The notes under the pieces are model-generated. The model saw only the letters and a list, made by a program, of their open reading frames with translations, had not been told where the DNA came from and made no database searches. Positions 1 to 5,290 of a stretch of DNA of 5,290 nt are shown here, piece by piece. The DNA comes from an uncultured Clostridia bacterium. Lineage in GTDB: Bacteria > Bacillota > Clostridia > TANB77 > CAG-508. The stretch covers positions 1 through 5,290 of the forward strand of contig CANQMY010000087.1 in assembly GCA_947625075.1 (NCBI GenBank), read 5' to 3'. The position numbers and the translations under genes were made by a program. Positions within the stretch are counted from its first letter, which is position 1. Every line of letters starts with the position of its first letter.

Positions 1-983
1 TTAAAACAAAATGTCCACACTGTGGTAAAGAAGCTAGACGTGAAACAGATACAATGCCACAATGGGCAGGATCTTCTTGGTATTATCTAAGATATATGGA
101 TCCACACAATGATAAAGAATTCGCATCTAAAAAAGCATTAGAATATTGGTCACCAATAGATTGGTATAATGGTGGTATGGAACATACAACACTTCACTTA
201 TTATACTCAAGATTTTGGCATAAATTCTTATATGATTTAGGTTTAGTTCCAACAAAAGAGCCATATCAAAAACGTACATCACATGGAATGATACTTGGAG
301 AAAATGGCGAGAAAATGTCTAAATCAAAAGGAAATGTTATAAATCCTGATGATATAATAGAAGAATTTGGAGCAGATAGCTTTAGAGTATATGAAATGTT
401 TATGGGACCATTTGATCAAACAGCTCCATGGTCTATGGAAAGTATAAGAGGATGTAGCAAATTCTTAGATAGAGTTTGGTCAATGCAAGATATATTAGTT
501 GATGAAGATAGTTATTCAAAAGAATTTGAATCAATGATGCATAAAGCAATTAAAAAAGTTTCTAATGATATTGAAGAAATGAAATATAATACCTGTGTAT
601 CAACATTTATGACAATGGTAAATGAGTTTAGTAAGGCTAAAAAAATAACTAAAAAAGAATATGAAGTATTTTTACAATTATTAAATCCATTTGCACCTCA
701 TATAACAGAGGAAATATGGGAAAGATTAGGCAATAAAGAGCAATTAGCATATACTCCTTGGCCTAAATATGATGAAGAAAAAACAATTGATGAAATGATA
801 GACCTTCCAATTCAAATTAATGGAAAATTAAGGGCAAACATAGATATAAAGAAGGATGAGGAAAATTCTAAAGTAAAACAACAAGTTCATGATGATGAAA
901 AAGTAAAATCATATATTGAAGGAAAAGAAATAGTTAAAGAGATCTATGTTCCAAATAGGATATATAACATTGTAATTAAATAA
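1..983 (+). CDS. leuS: Leucyl-tRNA synthetase, C-terminal part (5' end outside window)
   Basis: Class I aminoacyl-tRNA synthetase that charges tRNA-Leu with leucine in the cytoplasm. The frame is open from base 3, so the ATG at 54 is an internal methionine and not the start; about 326 residues are visible of the roughly 800 usual for the family. Counting from base 3, residues 4-7 are CPHC, the Cys-rich end of the inserted zinc-type segment. This is followed by the typical RETDTMPQWAGSSWYYLRY stretch, GGMEHTTLHLLYSRFWHK, and the catalytic KMSKS loop at residues 104-108 (bases 312-326) followed by KGNVINPDDI. The anticodon-binding helical domain follows, with the conserved NPFAPHITEEIW near bases 684-719. 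The compact C-terminal tRNA-binding domain (LPIQINGKLRA onwards) ends at TAA 981-983. The HIGH motif and editing domain lie upstream of the window. No damage is visible. Identification is near certain from these motifs. Confidence 0.97.
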   Translation, partial: KTKCPHCGKEARRETDTMPQWAGSSWYYLRYMDPHNDKEFASKKALEYWSPIDWYNGGMEHTTLHLLYSRFWHKFLYDLGLVPTKEPYQKRTSHGMILGENGEKMSKSKGNVINPDDIIEEFGADSFRVYEMFMGPFDQTAPWSMESIRGCSKFLDRVWSMQDILVDEDSYSKEFESMMHKAIKKVSNDIEEMKYNTCVSTFMTMVNEFSKAKKITKKEYEVFLQLLNPFAPHITEEIWERLGNKEQLAYTPWPKYDEEKTIDEMIDLPIQINGKLRANIDIKKDEENSKVKQQVHDDEKVKSYIEGKEIVKEIYVPNRIYNIVIK

Positions 984-1004
984 ATTTTAAACACATAAAT
1001 AAAA

Positions 1005-1009
1005 AGGAG
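1005..1009 (+). promoter_or_regulatory. Ribosome binding site for the membrane protein gene
   Basis: AGGAG lies 11 bases before the ATG at 1021 in the short gap after leuS. It supports that start. The gap (984-1020) shows no hairpin and no clear promoter, so transcription from leuS may continue into this gene; that is inference. Confidence 0.8.
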
Positions 1010-1020
1010 AAATATTTAAA

Positions 1021-2820
1021 ATGTGGAAACCGAGATTTATCAAGAACGATAAAAGGTTAACTAATACGGAAGAAAAAAAAGAGAAAACTAAGGCCAAAAA
1101 AGAAAATAAAACAAAAGATAAAAAGAGTATAAATATTGCTTTTAATATTTTAGCAGTATTTTGTATAGCGGTATTTTGTATGTCAATTGTACCAAAAAGT
1201 TTTCAAAATGACACATTTTATACTATAAAGATAGGACAATTAATAAGAGAAAATGGCATAGATTATCAAGATCATTTCTCATGGCATGAAAATTTGCCAT
1301 ATATGTATCCTCATTGGTTATATGATATAGTAATTTCTCTTATATTTGATTTTGCAGGAGGATATTTTGGATTATATATTTCAGCTATTGTACTTACAGT
1401 AATTTTAGGAATTTTATTATATTTTACAAATAAAAAAATATCAAAAAATTCTGTTATTTCATTTGTATTAACATTAGGACAAATGGAATTAATGAGAGAA
1501 TATATTGCAGTTAGAGCACAACTTGTTACGTTTGTACTATTTGTTGCTACCATGCTTTTAATAGTAAAATTTTTGGAAAAACCAAAATGGTCATATACTG
1601 CACTTTTGATTTTAATACCAATATTAATTGCAAATATTCATTCTGCTGTATTTCCATTTTACTTTATATTATATTTACCTTTTTTAGCGGAATATGCAAT
1701 TACTGCAATTATAGACTTTCATATTCCACATAAAGTGTTTCAAATGTGGATAAAGCAAAGAATAAAATATACAAATAATAAATTGAAAAAAGCAAAAAAT
1801 GATAAAATTGAAAAGTATAAAGAAAAACTTTTAAAACTTAACAAAACATTAGATAAATCAAATCAAATATTTGAAACTGATTTGATAAAACAAAATGATA
1901 GAAGAAAGAAACCTTATAAAATAATACTTGAAAAAAATAAAAATGTAATAAAATTATTTATAGTAATGATAATATGTTTACTTACAGGACTTTTAACACC
2001 AATAAAAGATATGCCTTATACATATACATTTAAAATAATGCAAGGAAATACAACAGATAGCATAAGTGAACATTTACCGCTTACTTTAATTGAAAATGTA
2101 CCTATTTTAATAACATTATCAATAACATTAGCACTAGCAATATTTACAAAAGTTAAATTAAAACTTAGAGATGTATTTCTTTTTGGAGGATTAACTTTAC
2201 TTGCACTAATGACAAGAAGACAAATATCTATGTTAGTGTTATTTGGTGGAATGGTAGTTAGTACAATGCTTGCAAATTTAATAGAACTATATGATAAAAA
2301 AGGCACAGAAGAATTTATGAACTACACGACAAGCATTTTGGGAGAAATATTAACAATATTGCTAATATTTGCGATAAGTTATAATTTTTATAGTCCAACT
2401 AAAAATTCAAATTATATAAATACTAATTCATACCCAGTAGAAGCTACTAAGTGGATTAAGGAGAATTTAGATTATAAAAATATTAGATTATTTAATGATT
2501 ATAATTATGGTAGTTATTTATTGTTAAATGATATACCAGTATTTATAGATTCAAGATGTGATTTATATACACCAGAATTTAACGGAACATATAATAAAAA
2601 AGAGAAGAAATATGAAGGACAAGATATATTTTCGGATTATATAAGTGTAGCAAATATTTCTACATGGTATGATAGTAAATTTGAAAGTTATGGAATTACT
2701 CATGTTATATGTAAAGTTAATTCTAAATTAAAAATGCTTATTTCTAGAGATGAAAAATATAAAGAACTTTACAAAGATTCAAATTTTATAATTTATGAAA
2801 GAGTAGCAAATCAAGAATAA
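1021..2820 (+). CDS. GT-C-like multipass membrane protein, probable glycosyltransferase-type
   Basis: A 599-residue protein with roughly ten to twelve hydrophobic segments, the first at about 37-57 and the last at about 437-457. The layout fits a bacterial family of GT-C-like (RgtA/B/C/D-like) membrane proteins. After the first membrane helix comes an outside loop with N63-D64-T65 and G72, then D84-HFSW and HWLYDI at 98-103, which match the family's 'ND..H..G..., D.FS, ..WL' pattern. R165-A-Q, ANIHS at 204-208, LLTP at 324-327, SEHLPL at 349-354 and RR at 399-400 continue the family pattern. The C-terminal part after the last helix (about 470-599) is soluble, with FNDYNYGSYLL at 491-501 and FIDSR at 508-512. 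GT-C enzymes move sugars from polyprenyl-phosphate donors; that role, and D64 as the catalytic acid/base, are inferred here. Odd parts are a lysine-rich N-terminal tail (1-37) and a charged insert (about 236-308). Substrate is unknown. Confidence 0.75.
   Translation: MWKPRFIKNDKRLTNTEEKKEKTKAKKENKTKDKKSINIAFNILAVFCIAVFCMSIVPKSFQNDTFYTIKIGQLIRENGIDYQDHFSWHENLPYMYPHWLYDIVISLIFDFAGGYFGLYISAIVLTVILGILLYFTNKKISKNSVISFVLTLGQMELMREYIAVRAQLVTFVLFVATMLLIVKFLEKPKWSYTALLILIPILIANIHSAVFPFYFILYLPFLAEYAITAIIDFHIPHKVFQMWIKQRIKYTNNKLKKAKNDKIEKYKEKLLKLNKTLDKSNQIFETDLIKQNDRRKKPYKIILEKNKNVIKLFIVMIICLLTGLLTPIKDMPYTYTFKIMQGNTTDSISEHLPLTLIENVPILITLSITLALAIFTKVKLKLRDVFLFGGLTLLALMTRRQISMLVLFGGMVVSTMLANLIELYDKKGTEEFMNYTTSILGEILTILLIFAISYNFYSPTKNSNYINTNSYPVEATKWIKENLDYKNIRLFNDYNYGSYLLLNDIPVFIDSRCDLYTPEFNGTYNKKEKKYEGQDIFSDYISVANISTWYDSKFESYGITHVICKVNSKLKMLISRDEKYKELYKDSNFIIYERVANQE
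1726..1944 (+). other. Charged, probably coiled-coil insert within the GT-C-like protein
   Basis: Residues about 236-308 of the membrane protein, between the hydrophobic block ending near residue 231 and the next helix starting near 309. The stretch is rich in Lys, Glu, Asp and Asn, with leucine and isoleucine at helix-like spacing (KEKLLKLNKTLDK at 267-279). Relatives as I recall them have a short loop here between the 'ANxH' helix and the '(N/T)P' helix, so this looks like an added domain. By the positive-inside rule its high Lys/Arg content argues for a cytoplasmic location. Coiled-coil character is judged by eye only. Confidence 0.55.
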
Positions 2821-2823
2821 TTT

Positions 2824-3753
2824 ATGGGTAATAATATGAGTGAAAAAAGATATATTGTAGAATTGAATAATTTTGATAATCAAAGACTTGATACTTATGT
2901 AGCAAGTCTTGATATGCATATATCAAGAAGTATGGCACAAAAGCTTATAAAAGATGGTAATATTATTGTAAATGGAAAAATTCAAAAGGAATCATATAAA
3001 GTAAAAAATAATGATGAGATTATCATTAAAATTGATGCACCAAAAGAAGTAAGTATAAAAGCAGAAGAAATCCCATTAGATATTATTTATGAAGATGATT
3101 ATATAATTGTTATAAATAAACCAAAAGGTATGGTAGTACATCCTGGAAATGGAAATCCAGATGGAACACTAGTAAATGCTATACTAAATCATTGTAAAGG
3201 AAATTTATCGGGAATTGGTGGAGAAATAAGACCAGGGATAGTACATAGGTTAGACAAAGATACATCTGGATTGATAATAGTTGCTAAATGCGATGAAGCA
3301 CATATAAATTTGTCAGAACAAATAAAAGATCATAAAGTTACTAAAATATATACAGCATTAGTTAAAGGAAATATTGAAGAAGATAATGCAACTATTGATA
3401 TGCCTATTGCAAGAAGTAAACAAGATAGAAAAAAGATGGAAGTAAGCAGAGATGGAAAAAATGCTGTAACTCATATAAAAGTTGTAAAAAGATATGGAAT
3501 GTATACACTTTTAAGAGTGAAAATTGATACTGGAAGGACTCATCAAATAAGAGTTCATTTAGCAAAAATAGGACATCCAGTTGTAGGTGATGAAGTTTAT
3601 TCAAATGGAAAAAATGAATTTGGTGTAAAAGGTCAAATGCTTCATAGTACAGTATTAGAGTTTATTCATCCTATACTAAAAAAGAAAATGCATTTTGAAG
3701 CGGAAATACCTAAATATTTTAAAGAAATATTAGAAAAAATGGAGAGAGTATAA
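2824..3753 (+). CDS. rluD: RluD-family 23S rRNA pseudouridine synthase
   Basis: Converts specific uridines of 23S rRNA to pseudouridine; the family type enzyme acts on the helix 69 stem-loop of the large subunit, but the exact target here is inferred. The 309 residues hold an N-terminal S4 RNA-binding domain (about 20-80, with SRSMAQKLIKDGNIIVNG). The catalytic domain follows: VINKPKGMVVHPG, then HRLDKDTSG at 141-149 with catalytic Asp144, KIYTALVKG, and GRTHQIRVHL with GHPVVGDEVY. Length and order are normal for the family (about 300 residues). The gene starts three bases after the upstream stop. A second in-frame ATG at 2836 (MSEKRY) is an equally good start; neither has a strong ribosome binding site, so translation may depend on reinitiation after the upstream gene. 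Which of the RluA/RluC/RluD subtypes it is cannot be fixed by eye; the S4 domain and the Bacillus-like order favour RluD. Confidence 0.93.
   Translation: MGNNMSEKRYIVELNNFDNQRLDTYVASLDMHISRSMAQKLIKDGNIIVNGKIQKESYKVKNNDEIIIKIDAPKEVSIKAEEIPLDIIYEDDYIIVINKPKGMVVHPGNGNPDGTLVNAILNHCKGNLSGIGGEIRPGIVHRLDKDTSGLIIVAKCDEAHINLSEQIKDHKVTKIYTALVKGNIEEDNATIDMPIARSKQDRKKMEVSRDGKNAVTHIKVVKRYGMYTLLRVKIDTGRTHQIRVHLAKIGHPVVGDEVYSNGKNEFGVKGQMLHSTVLEFIHPILKKKMHFEAEIPKYFKEILEKMERV
3741..3744 (+). promoter_or_regulatory. Ribosome binding site inside the end of rluD
   Basis: GGAG sits within the last codons of rluD, eight bases before the ATG at 3753 of the next gene. Together with the TAATG overlap it sets the start and points to translational coupling. 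Confidence 0.75.
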
Positions 3754-4436
3754 TGCCAAGTTGGATAACGCATATTGCGACAGTTAATAAATTAAATGAA
3801 AAAGTTAAAATAAATACTAGTGGAGAATTTCTTTTAGCAAATGTAGCGCCTGATATATTAGGAGGACATATAATAAAAGATATTTCAAAAGAGATTCAAT
3901 ATGAAATAACTCATTTTGCAGACATGGTAGACAGAAATGGAATTAATGTTCCACTTCCTGATATACAAAAATTTAAGTTATTATATAAATCTAAATTTGA
4001 TAATCAATTTGTTTTAGGTTATTATATACATTTGCTAACAGATTATTTTTGGAATGATTATTGTTATAGTAACTATTTTTATATGTATAATAAAAATGAA
4101 AATATTATTAAAGTAAAACAATTTGATGGTACTGAAAAGATAGAAACATGGAGTGAAGCAGTAGCAGAAAAACAAAAGGATTTTAGAATTTTTACAAAAT
4201 ATCTTCAAAAAAAAATAAATGTAAATGCAAATTTTGATGAAAATAAAATATTAAAAGATAGTGAAGGATTTTTTATAACTAAAAATGATATCAAAAATAC
4301 GATTGATTATCTAAAAAATATAAAAAATATGGATATAGAGAATGGAACTTATACTATTTTTACAAAGGAAATGTTAGACAATATCTTTTACAAAAGTATA
4401 GATTTTATAAAAGAAAAGCTTATGGAGGATAATTAG
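3753..4436 (+). CDS. Zinc-dependent phospholipase C-fold protein, cytoplasmic, function unknown
   Basis: A 227-residue protein whose N-terminal half fits the zinc-dependent phospholipase C / S1-P1 nuclease-like fold (Pfam Zn_dep_PLPC). Candidate metal ligands appear in the usual order: His7 (MPSWITHI), Asp34 in LLANVAPDI, His54 in THF, then His93 and Asp97 in GYYIHLLTDYFW. In this group of small proteins, common in Clostridia and related lineages, 'fLlGNiAPD' and 'GYyiHLltD' are the hallmark blocks. There is no signal peptide, unlike secreted clostridial phospholipase C toxins, so the protein should stay in the cytoplasm. The second half (about 110-227) is lysine- and asparagine-rich and I do not recognise it. 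The start overlaps the rluD stop by one base and rluB follows at once. Hydrolysis of a phosphoester is a reasonable inference; substrate is unknown, and calling it a phospholipase would go too far. Bases 4207-4215 are a run of nine A. Confidence 0.75.
   Translation: MPSWITHIATVNKLNEKVKINTSGEFLLANVAPDILGGHIIKDISKEIQYEITHFADMVDRNGINVPLPDIQKFKLLYKSKFDNQFVLGYYIHLLTDYFWNDYCYSNYFYMYNKNENIIKVKQFDGTEKIETWSEAVAEKQKDFRIFTKYLQKKINVNANFDENKILKDSEGFFITKNDIKNTIDYLKNIKNMDIENGTYTIFTKEMLDNIFYKSIDFIKEKLMEDN
4424..4428 (+). promoter_or_regulatory. Strong ribosome binding site selecting a TTG start for rluB
   Basis: GGAGG lies nine bases before TTG 4438-4440. The first in-frame ATG is far downstream (residue 91) and would remove the whole S4 domain, so TTG is the real start. 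The site lies inside the final codons of the preceding gene. Confidence 0.85.
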
Positions 4437-4437
4437 T

Positions 4438-5208
4438 TTGGAAGATGAAAAAATTAGGTTACAAAAGTTCATAGCAAGTTCTGGAATTGCATCAAGACGA
4501 AAAGCAGAAGAGCTTATTTTGCAAGGAAAAATTAAGGTAAATGGGAAAGTTATAAAAGAATTAGGAAGTAAAGTAAATCCCAAAAATGATAAAATTGAAT
4601 ATAATGGACAAGTTATACAATCAGAAAATAAAAAAGTTTATATTTTATTAAATAAACCTATTGGATATGTAACGACTGTAAAAGATCAATTTAATAGAGA
4701 TACAGTTATGGATTTAATTAAGGGAGTAAATGAAAAGATTGTTCCTGTGGGAAGGCTTGATATGTATACATCAGGAGCTTTAATATTATCTAATGATGGA
4801 GATTTTATAAATAGAATAACGCATCCAAAAAACGAGATAGAGAAAACATATAACGTAACTATTGCCGGAAAAGTAACATCAGAAGATGTTGAGAAGTTAA
4901 AAAGTGGTGTATTGATACAATTAAGCAAAATAGATTATCAAAATAAAAATAATTTTGAAGTGGAAGATTATATAACAAGACCAGCAAAAGTAAAAATATT
5001 AAAAATAGATGATGAAAAAAATATTTCAAGACTTCAAATAACTATACATGAAGGAAAAAATAGAGAAATAAGAAGGATGTGTGAAGCGATTGGAAAAAAA
5101 GTATTAGCGCTTCATAGATCAAAAATAGGGAATATTGATGTTAAAAATTTAAGTTTAGGTAAATGGAGAAGATTAAAAGAAGAGGAGATAGAAAGTTTAC
5201 TTAAATAA
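4438..5208 (+). CDS. rluB: RluB/RsuA-family rRNA pseudouridine synthase
   Basis: Makes a pseudouridine in ribosomal RNA. RluB of other bacteria modifies 23S rRNA near position 2605 (E. coli numbering); that target is inferred from the family. The 256 residues start with an S4 RNA-binding domain (about 5-63: LQKFIASSGIASRRKAEELI, then KVNGKVI). The RsuA-type catalytic domain follows, with ILLNKPIGYVTTVKD, the active-site motif GRLDMYTSG at 105-113 with catalytic Asp108, LILSNDGDF, and the C-terminal EGKNREIRRMCEAIGKKV and LHRSKIG blocks. Length and motif order are typical. The start is TTG behind GGAGG, one base after the stop of the upstream gene, so the two are probably translated from one message. 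Distinguishing RluB from RsuA, RluE or RluF by eye rests mainly on the full S4 domain and on RluB being the usual member in Bacillota. Confidence 0.92.
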   Translation: MEDEKIRLQKFIASSGIASRRKAEELILQGKIKVNGKVIKELGSKVNPKNDKIEYNGQVIQSENKKVYILLNKPIGYVTTVKDQFNRDTVMDLIKGVNEKIVPVGRLDMYTSGALILSNDGDFINRITHPKNEIEKTYNVTIAGKVTSEDVEKLKSGVLIQLSKIDYQNKNNFEVEDYITRPAKVKILKIDDEKNISRLQITIHEGKNREIRRMCEAIGKKVLALHRSKIGNIDVKNLSLGKWRRLKEEEIESLLK

Positions 5209-5253
5209 AAAACTTTATAATTATTTTTAAACAAAAGAATATTAAAAAGAAAC

Positions 5254-5259
5254 AGAGGA
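5254..5259 (+). promoter_or_regulatory. Ribosome binding site for the gene at the right edge
   Basis: AGAGGA seven bases before the ATG at 5267. It makes it likely that a real gene starts there. The 58 bases between rluB and this start are almost pure A/T; I see no G/C-containing hairpin in them. Confidence 0.65.
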
Positions 5260-5266
5260 AAATATA

Positions 5267-5290
5267 ATGTTATACCAAAGATTTATTCCA
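5267..5290 (+). CDS. Start of an unidentified gene, cut by the window end
   Basis: Only eight codons are visible (MLYQRFIP), on the same strand as all other genes and preceded by AGAGGA at good spacing. Too little sequence is present to name a family or predict location. The larger gap before it, compared with the near-zero gaps inside the preceding cluster, hints that it may be less tightly coupled to that cluster, though it could still share the transcript. Confidence 0.5.

Noticed and set aside
54..56. ATG at 54 as the start of leuS
   Set aside because: The frame is open back to base 3 and reads through a conserved LeuRS stretch, so this is an internal methionine.
1311..2306. Open frames on the - strand at 1311-1553 and 2016-2306
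   Set aside because: They lie wholly inside the membrane protein gene, have no ribosome binding site, and read as antisense of hydrophobic AT-rich codons.
3404..3604. Open frame on the - strand inside rluD
   Set aside because: Antisense of a conserved catalytic domain; Leu/Phe-rich translation is a composition artefact.
3753..4436. Secreted phospholipase C toxin
   Set aside because: There is no signal peptide and no C-terminal lipid-binding domain; the context is housekeeping and the protein is short.
4374..4928. Open frames on the - strand at 4374-4583 and 4686-4928
   Set aside because: Both overlap conserved domains of rluB and show no start signals or recognisable domain.
5196..5221. 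Possible promoter: TATAAT at 5216-5221 with TTTACT at 5196-5201
   Set aside because: The 14-base spacing is too short and matches to TATAAT are expected often in such AT-rich DNA; it cannot be supported.
5195..5232. Possible terminator hairpin after rluB (GTTTA ... TAAAC with A-run and T-run)
   Set aside because: The pairing is almost all A-T, interrupted, and lacks a stable stem followed by a clean T tract.
1..5290. Mobile element, CRISPR array or defence system
   Set aside because: No repeats, transposase, integrase, or defence-type domains are visible; genes are ordinary chromosomal types with uniform base composition.

Overview
The window is a very AT-rich, densely packed stretch with every gene on the + strand. 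Low GC, AGGAG-type ribosome binding sites, a standard code (TGG for Trp, no in-frame TGA) and the protein families point to a low-GC Bacillota bacterium. A Clostridia-like, possibly uncultured gut lineage is my best guess, inferred from style and not proven. I see no mobile element, CRISPR array, RNA gene, phage gene or convincing intrinsic terminator.

Layout: (1) bases 1-983 hold the C-terminal part of leucyl-tRNA synthetase (leuS), cut at its 5' end by the window edge. (2) After a 37-base gap with a clear ribosome binding site comes a 599-residue multipass membrane protein (1021-2820). It matches the GT-C-like glycosyltransferase-type family with a soluble C-terminal domain, and it carries a lysine-rich N-terminal tail and a roughly 70-residue charged insert between membrane segments. 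(3) Three bases later comes an RluD-family 23S rRNA pseudouridine synthase (2824-3753). (4) Overlapping it by one base (TAATG) is a small cytoplasmic protein of the zinc-dependent phospholipase C fold (3753-4436). (5) One base after that, starting at TTG behind a strong GGAGG, is an RluB/RsuA-family pseudouridine synthase (4438-5208). (6) After 58 non-coding bases a new reading frame with a good ribosome binding site begins at 5267 and leaves the window after eight codons.

The spacing suggests that the membrane protein, rluD, the zinc hydrolase-like gene and rluB are cotranscribed and partly translationally coupled, perhaps by read-through from leuS. Three of the five substantial genes serve translation (tRNA charging and rRNA modification). 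The membrane protein and the zinc hydrolase-like protein are the poorly understood members.

This is mainly a housekeeping region, and I do not see a convincing new system. The points most worth a second look are the charged insert in the GT-C-like protein and the uncharacterised metal-binding protein locked between two pseudouridine synthases.
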